Source: PLOWO2-12-38-17 sp963709355 (GTDB lineage: Bacteria; Planctomycetota; Brocadiia; Brocadiales; Brocadiaceae). From it: 64,000 nucleotides of DNA. The translations under genes and the position numbers were made by a program. The first letter of the stretch is position 1, and each line of letters begins with the position of its first letter. Location: positions 1,984,001 through 2,048,000 of the forward strand of contig CAVPVY010000005.1 in NCBI GenBank assembly GCA_963709355.1. The letters are read 5' to 3'. A model generated the notes under the pieces. That model had not been told where the DNA came from, ran no database searches, and was given only the letters and a program-made list of their open reading frames with translations. Shown here one piece after another: positions 17,521 through 28,323 of this stretch.

Positions 17521-17721
17521 ATGGCAACTGGAACAGTAAAATGGTTTAATGACAAGAAAGGTTTTGGTTTTATTACTCAGGACAACGGAAATGATGTTTT
17601 TGTACACCAAACCGAGATCCAAGGTGATGGTTTTAGAACCCTCGCCGAAGGAGATAAGGTCGAATTCGAAGTCATTAAAGACCAAAAAGGTTACAAGGCA
17701 TCAAAAGTTGTTAAATTATAA
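17521..17721 (+). CDS. Cold-shock domain protein
   Basis: A 66-residue single-domain OB-fold protein of the CspA family that binds single-stranded RNA and DNA. RNP1 is KGFGFI (13-18) and RNP2 is VFVHQ (26-30). Length is typical. The ribosome binding site AAAGGAGGTGA is a near-perfect match to the 16S 3' end, the strongest in the window, so heavy translation is expected. A terminator-like hairpin lies just upstream and another about 100 bp downstream, making this a single-gene unit. Confidence 0.95.
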   Translation: MATGTVKWFNDKKGFGFITQDNGNDVFVHQTEIQGDGFRTLAEGDKVEFEVIKDQKGYKASKVVKL

Positions 17722-17823
17722 TTTATTTTAAAGCGTACTCTTATTTTAAAGTGTAATCAACTAGGCATTGTATATAAAGAATACGGAGGAAACGACTCAA
17801 TATATTATAATAGCAATATAAAG

Positions 17824-17859
17824 AATCCCAATATTTCTAGAAGGATATTGGGATTTTTT
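17824..17859 (+). terminator. Intrinsic terminator after the cold-shock gene
   Basis: Perfect 11-bp stem AATCCCAATAT/ATATTGGGATT (17824-17834 and 17845-17855) with a 10-base loop and a T-run. It lies about 100 bp after the csp stop codon. Confidence 0.85.
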
Positions 17860-18001
17860 ATTTATTTTTCTAAAGACTTTGAAGTAATAGCTTATTATGC
17901 TGTTTAACTGCCATTCTTTAAACTGTTTAAATCGGTCACGGTTTTTAACAGTAGTGAAAAACCAAATTGTTTTTAATGCCCAAAACCTTTGATTTTATTG
18001 G

Positions 18002-18076
18002 TCGGGGTGGCGGGATTTGAACCCACGACCTCTTGAACCCCATTCAAGCGCGCTAGCCAAGCTGCGCTACACCCCG
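18002..18076 (-). tRNA. tRNA-Pro (GGG)
   Basis: On the minus strand the acceptor CGGGGTG pairs with CACCCCG. The anticodon stem CTTGA/TCAAG encloses ATGGGGT, giving GGG. The T-loop is TTCAAAT. Discriminator A is at 18002 and no CCA is encoded. Confidence 0.93.
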
Positions 18077-18149
18077 ACGAATATTTATTATATTATCTTT
18101 TAAAGTATTATCAACGCAAATCTCCCCCCAATGGTATGATAATTAATTT

Positions 18150-18178
18150 TTGACAATAGCCATATTTTATAATATAAT
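18150..18178 (+). promoter_or_regulatory. Consensus sigma-70 promoter of ftsH
   Basis: TTGACA (18150-18155), exactly 17 bases, TATAAT (18173-18178): a perfect consensus promoter. Transcription would start near 18185, about 50 bases ahead of the ftsH ATG. Confidence 0.75.
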
Positions 18179-18234
18179 ATAAATTCTAAATAATATTAGT
18201 TAATTATTTTTAAACTTACGTATTCTTTATGTAA

Positions 18235-20169
18235 ATGACTAAAAAAAATAAAGTAAAAACTAAAACAAAGAAAACACCCTTCACATTTATATACATATTG
18301 ATATTCATTATGGCTGTATACTTTGCTCAGATGTTTTTAGCCAGCAGAGCTGAGGAAATATCATACAGTCAATTCAGATTATACCTAAAAAATGGTTATA
18401 TAGCTGAATGTATAGTAAGCCCTAACCTTATTCGAGGTCATTACAAAAAGTTTTCTGCCGATGGTGAAAAAGAAGAAATGGCTGCTTTTGTTACAGTGCC
18501 TATTCTGGATAACGAGTTTGTCAATGAATTGGAAACACAAAAGGTTAAGTTTAAAGGAGCTGTAGAAAACAACTTTCTCAAGAATCTTATAATGTGGTGG
18601 GTATTCCCATTTGCCATAATGACGCTTGTGTGGTTTTTCCTATTTAGAAAAGTTGGCGGAATGGGATCGCCTTTTATGTCTTTTGGGAAGGCAAAAGTAA
18701 AACTTTATTCAGATAACGGGGCGCCAAAGACCACTTTTATTGACGTAGCCGGGTGTGATGAGGCGAAGGAAGAATTAAAAGAAATTATCGACTTCCTTTC
18801 GTATCCGGAAAGGTTTCAAAAACTTGGCGGTAAAATTCCCAAGGGTGTTCTACTGGTAGGACCTCCCGGAACAGGGAAGACATTGCTTGCCAGAGCAGTT
18901 GCTGGAGAGGCAGGCGTTCCATTTTTATCAATAAGCGGTTCTGATTTTGTAGAGATGTTTGTTGGGATGGGTGCTGCTCGCGTACGCGACATGTTTGAAC
19001 AGGCAAAGGAGAAGTCTCCATGCATTGTTTTTATTGATGAAATTGATAGCGTTGGACGCCAACGCGGCACAGGATTGGGAGGTGGACATGATGAACGGGA
19101 GCAAACACTTAATCAACTCCTTGCAGAGATGGATGGTTTTAATCCGCATAAGGGGGTTATTATTGTAGCGGCAACAAACAGGCCTGACGTTTTAGACGGC
19201 GCCTTGTTGCGTCCGGGTCGTTTTGACCGTCAAATAACTGTTGACAGGCCAGACCTTACCGGACGTGAGGCAATCCTGGCAGTCCATGCAAAGAATGTAA
19301 AATTAGCGTCGGGAGTCAGTTTAAAAATTATAGCGAAACGTACGCCGGGGTTTTCAGGCGCAGATCTCGCAAACGTTATCAATGAAGCAGCTCTTCTTGC
19401 TGCAAGGTATAGCAAGAACTTCATCGGTATGGAGGAACTGGAGTCGTCTATTGACAGGGTATTGGCGGGACCAGAGAGGAAAAGCAGGATTATGAGTGAT
19501 AGAGAGAAAAAGACTGTGGCTTTGCACGAATCAGGGCATACACTTATTGCAGCATTGCTTCCGAATACGGACCCGGTACATAAGGTGTCTATTATTCCAA
19601 GGGGGATTGCAGCGCTGGGCTATACCATGCAATTGCCAATGGAAGATAAATACCTGACAAGTGAATCTGAGATACTGGATACCCTTTGTGTATTATTGGG
19701 GGGACGTGCATCTGAAGAAATAGTACTTAACGAAATTTCTACAGGTGCTCAAAATGATTTGGAAAAGGCATCACAGCTTGCCAGAAGTTATGTGTGCAGA
19801 TTTGGCATGAGCAGGAAATTGGGTCCCCAGACCTTTGGCAGACAATCGGGCAACATCTTTCTTGGACACGATCTCATCCAGGAAAAGGAATATAGTGAAA
19901 AAACGGCTATTCTAATAGATGAGGAAGTTACAAATATAATAAAAAAGGGGTATGATGGGGCAAAGAAATTACTTACTGATAACAGAGATAAACTTGATTT
20001 ACTGTCAAAGAAACTGGAAGAGGAAGAAGTGCTGGAAGGGGATAGGGTTCTTGAACTATTAAAAATAGATAAAACACATCACAAAAGCTTCAGAGGTCAA
20101 GACATAATTCCTGTCGAACAACCGCAACAAGGCTTGCAATACATGGATAAGAATCTGGAAAGTAAATAA
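18235..20169 (+). CDS. ftsH: ATP-dependent zinc metalloprotease FtsH
   Basis: 644-residue membrane-anchored AAA+ protease for quality control of membrane and regulatory proteins. Two membrane helices (about 16-34 and 118-137) flank a periplasmic domain. The AAA+ module has Walker A GPPGTGKT (209-216), Walker B VFIDEID (265-271), the [14 protein letters not shown] pore region and the SRH with LLRPGRFDR. The zinc site is HESGH at 431-435. A helical C-terminus follows. It starts 57 bases after a consensus promoter; no clear Shine-Dalgarno is seen. Downstream is a small membrane-protein gene with its own ribosome binding site. Confidence 0.96.
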   Translation: MTKKNKVKTKTKKTPFTFIYILIFIMAVYFAQMFLASRAEEISYSQFRLYLKNGYIAECIVSPNLIRGHYKKFSADGEKEEMAAFVTVPILDNEFVNELETQKVKFKGAVENNFLKNLIMWWVFPFAIMTLVWFFLFRKVGGMGSPFMSFGKAKVKLYSDNGAPKTTFIDVAGCDEAKEELKEIIDFLSYPERFQKLGGKIPKGVLLVGPPGTGKTLLARAVAGEAGVPFLSISGSDFVEMFVGMGAARVRDMFEQAKEKSPCIVFIDEIDSVGRQRGTGLGGGHDEREQTLNQLLAEMDGFNPHKGVIIVAATNRPDVLDGALLRPGRFDRQITVDRPDLTGREAILAVHAKNVKLASGVSLKIIAKRTPGFSGADLANVINEAALLAARYSKNFIGMEELESSIDRVLAGPERKSRIMSDREKKTVALHESGHTLIAALLPNTDPVHKVSIIPRGIAALGYTMQLPMEDKYLTSESEILDTLCVLLGGRASEEIVLNEISTGAQNDLEKASQLARSYVCRFGMSRKLGPQTFGRQSGNIFLGHDLIQEKEYSEKTAILIDEEVTNIIKKGYDGAKKLLTDNRDKLDLLSKKLEEEEVLEGDRVLELLKIDKTHHKSFRGQDIIPVEQPQQGLQYMDKNLESK

Positions 20170-20316
20170 TTACTTTAACTGGTTAATTATGCAAGCAGTC
20201 GTCAAATAAAACGAAACAAATTCTATATAACATTTTGTAAAGGCAAGAAATATTGTGACATATTGAATTTCTTTACATAGTTAATAGATAAGCATGCACG
20301 ACAATAGGAGGTGTTG

Positions 20317-20553
20317 ATGCTTTACTTTTGGCCAATTGAAAGATCACTGATTGGTGCAGTAGCCACTCAAAAGCATGGATACAGCATTGTTGCTGGTGTC
20401 CTTGTTGGAGCAAATCTTGGTACTTTCGCTTTCTTATTGTTTATGATAACGGGGATTTTTCATCTTCCGAGATCAGCACTTGTCTATTTATGCAGAAAGC
20501 GTAAAACCACAAGCGCTTGTTTTTCAACATTGTCGTTGAAATTACCATCCTAA
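20317..20553 (+). CDS. Small membrane protein of unknown function
   Basis: 78 residues. ATG 20317 is chosen because AGGAGG at 20306-20311 sits five bases ahead; earlier TTG and GTG starts overlap that site. A hydrophobic stretch (about 25-48, VAGVLVGANLGTFAFLLFMITGIF) predicts one membrane helix, followed by a basic tail with two cysteines. No family is recognised. The good ribosome binding site argues that it is real. A second AGGAGG at 20561 precedes only a three-codon frame. Confidence 0.5.
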   Translation: MLYFWPIERSLIGAVATQKHGYSIVAGVLVGANLGTFAFLLFMITGIFHLPRSALVYLCRKRKTTSACFSTLSLKLPS

Positions 20554-20745
20554 ACAATAGGAGGTTTACCTCAAATGTTAAGGTAGTTAATGGGGAGTAA
20601 CATCTTAAACATTAAATAATTATTTCTTCAAATTTATCACCATAGCTTCAGTTTTTATTTCATAATAACTCAACTTTAATCTGGTTATATTTTATCTTAA
20701 TTGCCGTACCTTATATACCATCGGGAAACGCTATTAACTGAGAAA

Positions 20746-21504
20746 TCATTTTGCGGACTGTAATTCAACAAGGAGACTTTGCGGTAGATTAAAATTTGAA
20801 TATACATTCTGAACGTCGTCATGTTCTTCCAGCGCTTCCATGAGACCCAATACCTTTCGTCCGGATGCCTCATCCAAGTCAATATTGCTCTTCGGCATCC
20901 AGGCTAGTTCAGTTGATTCAACTGTAATATTTTTACTCATTAGATTCTTTTTAACAGTGTTTAAATCCGTCTGTTGACATATCACTTGAAAAATATCTCC
21001 CACTTTCTGGATATCTTCTGCGCCGGCCTCTAAGGCAAGCATCATAAATTCATCTTCATTCAGATTACTGCCATTAACCATAATAAGCCCCTTTTTTTCG
21101 AACATCCATGATACACAACCTGATTCACCCATATTACCGCAATATTTTTCAAAGATCTTTCTGATTTCAGGCACGGTTCTATTTTTGTTATCTGTCAGAA
21201 TTTCTACCATTAAAGCTATACCCTGGGGTCCGTATCCTTCATAAATACATTCAAATAATTCGGTTTCGTTCTCTCCCGTGCCAGTACCTTTTTGCATAGC
21301 GCGTTCTATATTGTCTTTTGGCATATTGACAGCGCGCGCCTTATCAATGGCGAGTTGTAATTTTGGATTCATATCTGGTTGTCTACCGCCTTTTCTGGCA
21401 GCGACAGTAATCATGCGGGCTATTTTCGAAAATGCCTTACCTTTTTTTGCGTCTGCTGCACCTTTTTTATGTTTTATACTTGCCCAATGTGAATGACCAG
21501 CCAT
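20746..21504 (-). CDS. YebC/PmpR family protein
   Basis: 252 residues, the usual length for YebC/TACO1 proteins. The N-terminal MAGHSHWASIKHKKGAADAK block is diagnostic, followed by NIERAMQKGTG and EGYGPQGIALMVEILTDN. Members act as transcriptional regulators or, in more recent work on TACO1 and YebC relatives, help translation through proline-rich stretches. It lies 33 bp downstream of the TPR lipoprotein gene on the same strand. In many bacteria yebC neighbours ruvC, which is not the case here. Confidence 0.94.
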   Translation of the reverse strand: MAGHSHWASIKHKKGAADAKKGKAFSKIARMITVAARKGGRQPDMNPKLQLAIDKARAVNMPKDNIERAMQKGTGTGENETELFECIYEGYGPQGIALMVEILTDNKNRTVPEIRKIFEKYCGNMGESGCVSWMFEKKGLIMVNGSNLNEDEFMMLALEAGAEDIQKVGDIFQVICQQTDLNTVKKNLMSKNITVESTELAWMPKSNIDLDEASGRKVLGLMEALEEHDDVQNVYSNFNLPQSLLVELQSAK

Positions 21505-21537
21505 TTTTGTATTCCTTTAAGAATCCTTGATCAAATT

Positions 21538-23115
21538 TTATGGTTTCAATGTGTTTTCAGTTTCGGCATGATTAGCCACAGTTTTTAAAGCAGATTTTTC
21601 TACTGAGATTAACCTGTGAATACTTTCTAATTTTGCTGTAATGTTTTTAGTTTGTGTTTCCTTGTAGTTCAATTTTTTATATAAGGTATGTGCTTTACCC
21701 CATGCGATAACTGCTTCATTCCAATGCCCAAGGCTGTAATAAACATCTCCTGTGTGTTCGTAAATATCAGGCTCTTCCATTAGTTTACATGCTTCCAATA
21801 GGTTTTTAAGCGCTATAATTAAGTAATCGTCTTTCCCTTCAATTTGTGCCTTTTTATAATAAGCCCATCCTAGACTGTCAATATACGCCCCATTATTTGG
21901 TTGTGCCTTTAATGCCTTGTTAATGAGTGTTATCGCTTCATCCAGATTTTTATTATTTTCAACGAATAGATAGCCCAGGAAATTATTTGCCTCATGAAAA
22001 TCAGGGTCTAACTTCAGTACCATTCGTAATTCTTCTTCTACTTTATTTATATTTTCAACTTCGTAATAAAGATTGGCTGATAAAAAGTGAGCATCCCTCT
22101 TTTTCTCTTTGTCAAGAGGAATTAATTTCAACCATTCGATTACAGAAATTGCATCATCAACCCTCTGCTGTTTCCTATAAATCTGACATAACATAAAATA
22201 TTCATTTGAATTTTTGCTTCCCGACTCAATGTTTTCTTTAAGAATTTCTTCTGTTTTTATAATTTCTTCACTGCCTTGAGATTCATTATTCATTTTTTCG
22301 TATATTTCTGATAATGCAAGATGCATATACCAATTATCTGGTTCTTTTTCCAAGAAAAGGTTTGATTCTTTTATAGCATTATAAAAGTCATTTAGTGAAC
22401 CATAGCAAAGCGCAAGGTAAAAACTGACGTATTTTAATTTCGGATCAATTCCCTTTACCTTTAAAAAATATTCTAAAGCTTTTTTTATATCATTTTTTTC
22501 AAAATACCTTTGTCCTATTTCATAATATATTTTTGCAGGGTCACTTACCAGCTTCATATCAAACATGCTTTTGTAACATTCTGCGCCCTTTTCCATCAAT
22601 TCTTCATCCATATAAAGGTTGGCGAGTCTATAAAGTGTGTCGGCTAAAAATACCTTATCTAAATTATCTGTTCTGCATTTCCTGGCTCGCTCGTATTCCA
22701 TAATTGCTTCATGGCGTTTACCTAAAGATTCATATAAGGTAGCTAGTGTATAATGAATATTGAATTCGTCAGGTTTAGTTTTTACCAGTTTTTCAATACA
22801 CTTAGTTGCCTTTTCAATATTACCTGATTGATAATAACACGTTGCTAAATGTTGAAGAATTCTTTCTGAGTTCCTGTCTATTAGAGATGCCTTTTCAAAA
22901 TTATCAATTGCACTCTGCCAGTCTTTGCTTAACATGTAAAAATAACCTGTACAAAAATATGTATAAGCACTCTCATGTAAATTTGTAACCTGTTGTTTAT
23001 TCCCAGAGACTGATTTTATACTATACTTTGACGTAACGGTGGTACACCCTGAAAGGCAGGCAGATAAAACAATCACAAATAAAAAGATACTGCGATAGGG
23101 TCTGGTGAATAACAT
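21538..23115 (-). CDS. TPR-repeat lipoprotein
   Basis: 525 residues. A signal peptide ends in the lipobox LSGC, with C24 as the lipidated cysteine, so the protein is probably anchored to an envelope membrane on the outer side. The rest is almost entirely TPR helices (units such as GNIEKATKCIEKLVKTKPDE, DAISVIEWLKLIPLDKE, NLDEAITLINKALKAQPNN). About ten or more units suggest a protein-interaction scaffold, perhaps in outer-membrane or secretion assembly. There is no catalytic motif. It lies between hisG and yebC on the same strand. Confidence 0.82.
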   Translation of the reverse strand: MLFTRPYRSIFLFVIVLSACLSGCTTVTSKYSIKSVSGNKQQVTNLHESAYTYFCTGYFYMLSKDWQSAIDNFEKASLIDRNSERILQHLATCYYQSGNIEKATKCIEKLVKTKPDEFNIHYTLATLYESLGKRHEAIMEYERARKCRTDNLDKVFLADTLYRLANLYMDEELMEKGAECYKSMFDMKLVSDPAKIYYEIGQRYFEKNDIKKALEYFLKVKGIDPKLKYVSFYLALCYGSLNDFYNAIKESNLFLEKEPDNWYMHLALSEIYEKMNNESQGSEEIIKTEEILKENIESGSKNSNEYFMLCQIYRKQQRVDDAISVIEWLKLIPLDKEKKRDAHFLSANLYYEVENINKVEEELRMVLKLDPDFHEANNFLGYLFVENNKNLDEAITLINKALKAQPNNGAYIDSLGWAYYKKAQIEGKDDYLIIALKNLLEACKLMEEPDIYEHTGDVYYSLGHWNEAVIAWGKAHTLYKKLNYKETQTKNITAKLESIHRLISVEKSALKTVANHAETENTLKP

Positions 23116-23156
23116 TTCATGATTTTGTATATTTTAAAGATTGTAGTTTTCAGTAA

Positions 23157-24029
23157 TTAAAGAATAACTTTGTTTAATGGATATTCAATTATTCCTTCAG
23201 CACCCGCCCTCTTTAATTCGGGTGTAAGTTCTCTTGCTATCGTTTCATCAACTACGATTTCAAGTGCATATCCAGCCCCCTCAGATAGTGTTGATATTGT
23301 TGGTTTTCTTAGCGCGGGTAATTTTTTTAATACATGTTCAAGGGCTCCATTCGGGACGTTCATCTTTAATCCAACCTTCTCACGTGCAATGATGGCTCCT
23401 TCAAAGAGCATTGCAAGGTTCTCTATTTTGGTACGTTTCCAATTATTATTCCATGCATTATGATTGGCAACAAGAACCGTTGTTGATTCCATAATTGTTT
23501 CTATAATACGGAGTTTGTTTGCTCTCAAACTGCTTCCGGTTTCTGTAAGCTCTACGATTGCATCAACAAGGTCAGGCGCTTTTGCTTCTGTTGCCCCATG
23601 GGAAAATTCAATATCAGCAACTATCCCCCTATCTGCCAGATATTGTCGTGTAACATTTATCAGTTCAGTTGCAATCCTTTTACCTTGTAAATCATCAACT
23701 GATTGTATTTTCGAATCTTCTGGAACGGCCAGAACCCAGCGAACTTTTGATAGCTGCTGTTTTGCATACACTAAGCTCACGACAACCCTGACATCAGAAC
23801 CCGCTTCTTGCACCCAATCAGCACCAGTTAGTCCAACATCAATAATCCCTTTTTCGACATATCTTGACATGTCCTGCGGACGAATTAACCGCGCAGAGAT
23901 TTCATCGTCATTAATCGTGGGATAATATGAGCGGGAACTAACCTGTACAGTAAATCCCGACTTCTTCATCATTTCAATAGTAGCCTCTTGAAGGCTTCCT
24001 TTGGGTATGCCTAAATTTAGTCTATTCAT
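23157..24029 (-). CDS. hisG: ATP phosphoribosyltransferase (long form)
   Basis: HisG joins ATP and PRPP in the first and controlling step of histidine synthesis. The 290-residue length marks the long, homohexameric form with a C-terminal regulatory ACT-like domain, so HisZ is not needed. GIPKGSLQEAT (8-18), the GLTGADWVQE loop and the phosphate loop ELTETGSSLRAN are typical. Its start overlaps the rbfA stop by eight bases, so it is coupled to the nusA-infB-rbfA operon rather than to a his operon. Confidence 0.95.
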   Translation of the reverse strand: MNRLNLGIPKGSLQEATIEMMKKSGFTVQVSSRSYYPTINDDEISARLIRPQDMSRYVEKGIIDVGLTGADWVQEAGSDVRVVVSLVYAKQQLSKVRWVLAVPEDSKIQSVDDLQGKRIATELINVTRQYLADRGIVADIEFSHGATEAKAPDLVDAIVELTETGSSLRANKLRIIETIMESTTVLVANHNAWNNNWKRTKIENLAMLFEGAIIAREKVGLKMNVPNGALEHVLKKLPALRKPTISTLSEGAGYALEIVVDETIARELTPELKRAGAEGIIEYPLNKVIL

Positions 24030-24405
24030 TTCTTTGTTTCTCGTCTTTATTGGTTAAATTGTCACTACTTACCGCTTCATCTATAAGTTTAGATATATGC
24101 ATACTCTTTTTGAGCGATTCATCCAAACAGAAAGTCAGAGTTGGCGTGTACCTTGTTTGTAGTTGAGCACCTACTTCTGATTGAATAAATCCCTTTGCAT
24201 GTTCTAGACTCAATAAAGTTTTTTTCTGGGTGGCCTCGTCTCCTAATACTGATATATAAACTTTTGCCTTTTTCAAATCGGAGGAAATTTCGGCTTTTGT
24301 TACAGTGATAAAACTTATTTTGATATTTTTTAATTTATATAATATTATCTTACTCACCTCTTGCTTCAATGCCTCAGATAATCTTTCCAATCTTCTTGAT
24401 GACAT
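24022..24405 (-). CDS. rbfA: Ribosome-binding factor A
   Basis: A 127-residue KH-fold protein that helps mature the 30S subunit and 16S rRNA 5' end, especially in the cold. SRRLERLSEALKQEVSKII at the N-terminus and TPTLTFCLDESLKKSMHI near the C-terminus are family hallmarks. It sits in its classic place downstream of infB with the small ylxP-like gene between them. Its 3' end overlaps hisG by eight bases. Confidence 0.93.
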   Translation of the reverse strand: MSSRRLERLSEALKQEVSKIILYKLKNIKISFITVTKAEISSDLKKAKVYISVLGDEATQKKTLLSLEHAKGFIQSEVGAQLQTRYTPTLTFCLDESLKKSMHISKLIDEAVSSDNLTNKDEKQRNE

Positions 24406-24446
24406 AAATGTTTCCTTGTTTTATTAAAGAATTAAGTGACCGTCAT

Positions 24447-24758
24447 TCAAATAAACTCAAGATTATAATCAACAAGTTCAACGAAAGTTAAGCGATGAAA
24501 TAAATTTATCAAGCTCGAAAGAACGCTCTGAACATAATTTGTATCGTTACCAACCATTGCAATTCCCAGTTTAGAATATTGGCAATTATCCAACGAGCCG
24601 GTTTCTGAAATAGAGACATTAAAATTATTCTTAATACGGTCCTTCAAACTCTTAATGATACGGCGTTTGTCCTTTAAAGTATTTGCACTTCTGATCACCA
24701 ATCGAACATTTAATACACCAACCACTGTATCATTTGATTCACTAAATTCTAACTTCAT
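24447..24758 (-). CDS. YlxP-like DUF503 protein
   Basis: 103 residues. VGVLNVRLVIRSANTLKDKR and IIKSLKDRIKNNFNVSISE match DUF503, with a later DNCQYSKLGIAMVG block. The family is small, of ferredoxin-like fold, and commonly sits between infB and rbfA, as here. It has been linked to ribosome assembly by context and by work on B. subtilis YlxP, though its role is not settled. Confidence 0.88.
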   Translation of the reverse strand: MKLEFSESNDTVVGVLNVRLVIRSANTLKDKRRIIKSLKDRIKNNFNVSISETGSLDNCQYSKLGIAMVGNDTNYVQSVLSSLINLFHRLTFVELVDYNLEFI

Positions 24759-24871
24759 AGCTCGTAATATTACAGTATATCTACAAACTATTTTATTAAA
24801 TGTACGAAATGCACAAGAAATTATTTAAGGATTGGAACAGGGCTTTTTTTAGGATGTATGGACAAATAAAA

Positions 24872-27091
24872 TTATACTGTTAAACCTCGTGCAATTTTTT
24901 GGACTTCGTAAGCCTCGACAATGTCGCCTACTTTAATATCGTTGTAGCCGGCTATCTTTAATCCACATTCAAAACCTGCCTTTACTTCTTTTACATCATC
25001 CTTAACTATCTTTAAAGACTCGAGTTTCCCGTCATATATAATAATATTGTTACGTATTAAGCGAACAAGAGAATTTCTTGTAATTTTACCTGTTTTTGCA
25101 TAACAACCTGCAATATTACCAACTTTAGATATACTGTAAACCTGTCTTATTTCAACCTGTCCCAGTATAACTTCCTTGGCTTCCGGTTCCAGCATGCCTT
25201 CCATAGCAGCTTTTATTTCATTAGTGGCGTCATATATAATTTTATAAGTCCTTATGTCAACGCCGTTTTCCTCGGCAAGTATACGCGCTTTATCCTCTGT
25301 AGTTACATAAAATCCAATTATGAGTGCATCGGAAGCATCAGCAAGAAGAACATCTGATTCGGTAATACCACCAACACCTGAATGCAATATTCTTACTTTA
25401 ATTTCAAGCGTAGAAAGTTCTTCTAGTGCCTTTTTAAGAACTTCAACCGAGCCTTTGTAATCTGCCTTTAATATTATCTTGATTTCTTTTACGTTTCCTT
25501 CGGCAATTTTAGAATACAAACTGTCAAGCGTAACATGCTGCTGCTTCACTAAAGAGGTCTCGCGATCTTTCTTTTGTCTTTCCTGAGCAATTGCTCTTGC
25601 TTTAGAAATATCATTAACAACATAAAATTTGTCACCAGCTTCTGGAACTTCAGAAAAATCAGAAACAGAAACAGGGGTTGATGGACCTGCTTCTTTTAAC
25701 TCTATACCTCTGTTATTTATTATCAAACGCGCCCTACCAAAAGTTTTACCACAAAGTATAATATCCCCCTGGCGTAAAGTACCATCCTGTATTAAAACAT
25801 TTGCAACAACACCGTGTCCTTCACTTAAATGAGCTTCCAACACTACCCCACGTGCAGGGTTTTTTGGGTTTGCTTTTAGTTCGAGTATTTCAGCTTCTAA
25901 TAATAGTCTTTCCAGCAATGAGTCAATTCCTTTCTTTGTTACAGCGGAAGTCTCAACGAACTGAGTCTTACCACCCCATTCTTCCGGAGACAAGTCTAAG
26001 CTTGCAAGTTGCTGTTTAACCCTCAATGGATTGATGCCGGGTTTATCAATCTTATTCAAAGCTACTACAATAGGAACATTAGCTGCCTTGGCATGATTTA
26101 GTGCTTCTTCTGTCTGTGGCATTACGCCGTCATCAGCAGCAACAACGAGCACTACGATATCAGTAATATTCGCGCCTCTTGCACGCATTGAAGTGAATGC
26201 TTCGTGCCCAGGTGTGTCAAGAAACACAATTGGTTTACCATTCATTTCAACTTTATGGGCACCTATATGTTGAGTTATACCACCTACCTCGCCGGCGGCA
26301 ACATTTGTTTTGCGAATACAATCAAGGAGAGAAGTTTTTCCATGATCAACATGTCCAAGAAAAGTTACAATCGGTGCCCTAGGTAACATATCCTCCAATT
26401 TTGTTGATATTTGTTCAGCTATGATATCGTCTTCTTTTGGAATTTGTTTTTTTCTTATTTCAATTTCAACTCCATACTCCAGACCTAAAAGCTGAACTAT
26501 TTCTTCATTCAATATCTGGTTGATTGTTGTACGAATATTGTGTCCAAGCAATAATCTTGTTATAATTTCATTTGCACGGATTCCTAATCTGGAAGAAATA
26601 TCCTTCACGGTTATGGGTAAATCCATGATTACTTTTTTTGGAATGGTTTTTGTTACAGTAACAACCTCTTCACGAAATGGTTTCTTTTGTTGTGTTGCAG
26701 CCGGAGGTTGTTTCTTCTTCCAGAAGGTTTTTACATGGGTTATCTTTACAACACGTTGTTGTTGCGGCATACCCTTTGAAATTTTAATTATCTTACCTGC
26801 TTGGGCAAATTTGGGAGCGGCTTCTGTTCGTGGTGCCAGTTTAGCATCTTCTTTTTCTTTTTTCTGCTCAACAGGCGATTCTTTAAGTTCTTTTGTCTTC
26901 CGTTCTTCTTTTACAGTAACAGTTTTTTTAACGGGCTGGAATAATTGTTTTATTATTTCTGCTTGCTCTGGAGTTAGAGTATTAGCATGGTGCGCAATAT
27001 GAGTAAACCCTTTCTCATGGCATTTGTCTATCAACGTATTACTCTTTACTCCTAGCTCTTTAGCAAGTGAACTAATCCTGATATTGCCCAT
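24872..27091 (-). CDS. infB: Translation initiation factor IF-2
   Basis: 739 residues. The GTPase delivers initiator tRNA to the 30S subunit. The N-terminal helix-turn IF2_N motif (1-50) is followed by a Lys/Glu-rich linker (60-140) and a second IF2_N domain (155-205). G1 is GHVDHGKT at 246-253, then DTPGHEAF (G3) and NKIDKPG (G4). Domains II, III and the fMet-tRNA-binding C-domain complete it. It lies in the nusA-infB-ylxP-rbfA order. The start is [15 protein letters not shown], typical of the family. Confidence 0.97.
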   Translation of the reverse strand: MGNIRISSLAKELGVKSNTLIDKCHEKGFTHIAHHANTLTPEQAEIIKQLFQPVKKTVTVKEERKTKELKESPVEQKKEKEDAKLAPRTEAAPKFAQAGKIIKISKGMPQQQRVVKITHVKTFWKKKQPPAATQQKKPFREEVVTVTKTIPKKVIMDLPITVKDISSRLGIRANEIITRLLLGHNIRTTINQILNEEIVQLLGLEYGVEIEIRKKQIPKEDDIIAEQISTKLEDMLPRAPIVTFLGHVDHGKTSLLDCIRKTNVAAGEVGGITQHIGAHKVEMNGKPIVFLDTPGHEAFTSMRARGANITDIVVLVVAADDGVMPQTEEALNHAKAANVPIVVALNKIDKPGINPLRVKQQLASLDLSPEEWGGKTQFVETSAVTKKGIDSLLERLLLEAEILELKANPKNPARGVVLEAHLSEGHGVVANVLIQDGTLRQGDIILCGKTFGRARLIINNRGIELKEAGPSTPVSVSDFSEVPEAGDKFYVVNDISKARAIAQERQKKDRETSLVKQQHVTLDSLYSKIAEGNVKEIKIILKADYKGSVEVLKKALEELSTLEIKVRILHSGVGGITESDVLLADASDALIIGFYVTTEDKARILAEENGVDIRTYKIIYDATNEIKAAMEGMLEPEAKEVILGQVEIRQVYSISKVGNIAGCYAKTGKITRNSLVRLIRNNIIIYDGKLESLKIVKDDVKEVKAGFECGLKIAGYNDIKVGDIVEAYEVQKIARGLTV

Positions 27092-27210
27092 TTGAACTCC
27101 TAGTATTAAATGTAAGATGAATTTTACATATAGAAATCCATTAAATTAAACGTTAAAAGGTTTCTATTAAAATATTAAGTTTTTTTGTCCTGAAATTTCT
27201 TAACAAAAAT

Positions 27211-28266
27211 TTATGTTGTGTCTGTTTTCTTATTTATTTCAGTAATTGCTAATTCAGTTGAATCTGAGTTATTAGAAACACCTTTATTAGTCTCTGTAGC
27301 TTCTACCGTACCGGCTTTCTGGCGTTCTTCAAGCTCTGACTCATTTATTATATCAATGTCCCATGTAGTTAAACGAGATGCAAGGCGGACATTTTGTCCT
27401 CTTTTACCGATGGCCAATGACAGCTGATCGTCAGGTACAACTATGGTTGCAGCTTTATTATTGTCTGACAGAATAATACTAGACACTTCTGCGGGTTTCA
27501 ATGCATTTGGTAATAATTTTTCAGGTTCATCGCTCCATCTAATAATATCAATTTTTTCTCCATTTAATTCATCAACAATATTTTTTATACGGGCACCACG
27601 GACACCGACACATGCACCTACACAGTCAACATTGAAATCGCTTGAAGAGACAGCAATCTTTGTTCTGTGTCCCGGTTCTCTTGCTATTGCTCTAATTTCA
27701 ATTGTACCTTCGGCGATCTCAGGTACTTCTAACTCAAAAAGTTTACGGACAAAATCAGTGTTGGTACGTGACAGTAATATTTTTACACGGGTACCTATTT
27801 TCTTAACGTCAAGGATAATTGCCCTGATTCGCTCTCCGGTATTATAATGTTCATCTGAAATTTGTTCTGGTTTAGTTAACACACCTTCCGTTTTACCTAA
27901 GTTGGCAATTATTGTCTGGCCTTCAAACCTTTGAACCGTTCCGCTAACGATAGAGCCTTTTCTGCTAATAAAATCTTCGTAAATAACATCCCTTTCGGCC
28001 TCTCGTATTTTCTGTATAATAACTTGTTTGGCAGTTTGTGCAGTAATCCTGCCCAATTCGGAAGGATCGATTTTGCGCTCTCCCTCCATTGCTATTATTT
28101 CTCCTGTACTCCTGTTAATCTGAATAGAAATTGCACTCTGGGATTTAAAATGTTTTCGAGCAGCTGTAATTAATGCTGCCTCTATACCTTGAAACACCAC
28201 ATCTTTTGTAATTTCTTTATCCCTGTGCAAACTGTCTACCAAACGTAATAAACTTTCTTTATCCAT
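27211..28266 (-). CDS. nusA: Transcription termination/antitermination factor NusA
   Basis: 351 residues, a short NusA without the E. coli-type C-terminal repeats. An N-terminal RNA-polymerase-binding domain (about 1-125) is followed by S1 (130-200, GSIVSGTVQRFEGQTIIANLG) and two KH domains (CVGVRGARIKNIVDELNGE and SLAIGKRGQNVRLASRL). It heads the operon with infB. The usual rimP upstream is absent, and the gene starts after a long leader that holds a hairpin with a T-run. Confidence 0.95.
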   Translation of the reverse strand: MDKESLLRLVDSLHRDKEITKDVVFQGIEAALITAARKHFKSQSAISIQINRSTGEIIAMEGERKIDPSELGRITAQTAKQVIIQKIREAERDVIYEDFISRKGSIVSGTVQRFEGQTIIANLGKTEGVLTKPEQISDEHYNTGERIRAIILDVKKIGTRVKILLSRTNTDFVRKLFELEVPEIAEGTIEIRAIAREPGHRTKIAVSSSDFNVDCVGACVGVRGARIKNIVDELNGEKIDIIRWSDEPEKLLPNALKPAEVSSIILSDNNKAATIVVPDDQLSLAIGKRGQNVRLASRLTTWDIDIINESELEERQKAGTVEATETNKGVSNNSDSTELAITEINKKTDTT

Positions 28267-28323
28267 AATTTATTATATTTCAGTCCAAATTATTATTCGG
28301 TTAAAGTATGCATTCTATAAACT

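Noticed and set aside
20561..20590. A second AGGAGG followed by ATG after the small membrane protein gene
   Set aside because: The frame ends after three codons (MLR), and no longer frame uses this site.
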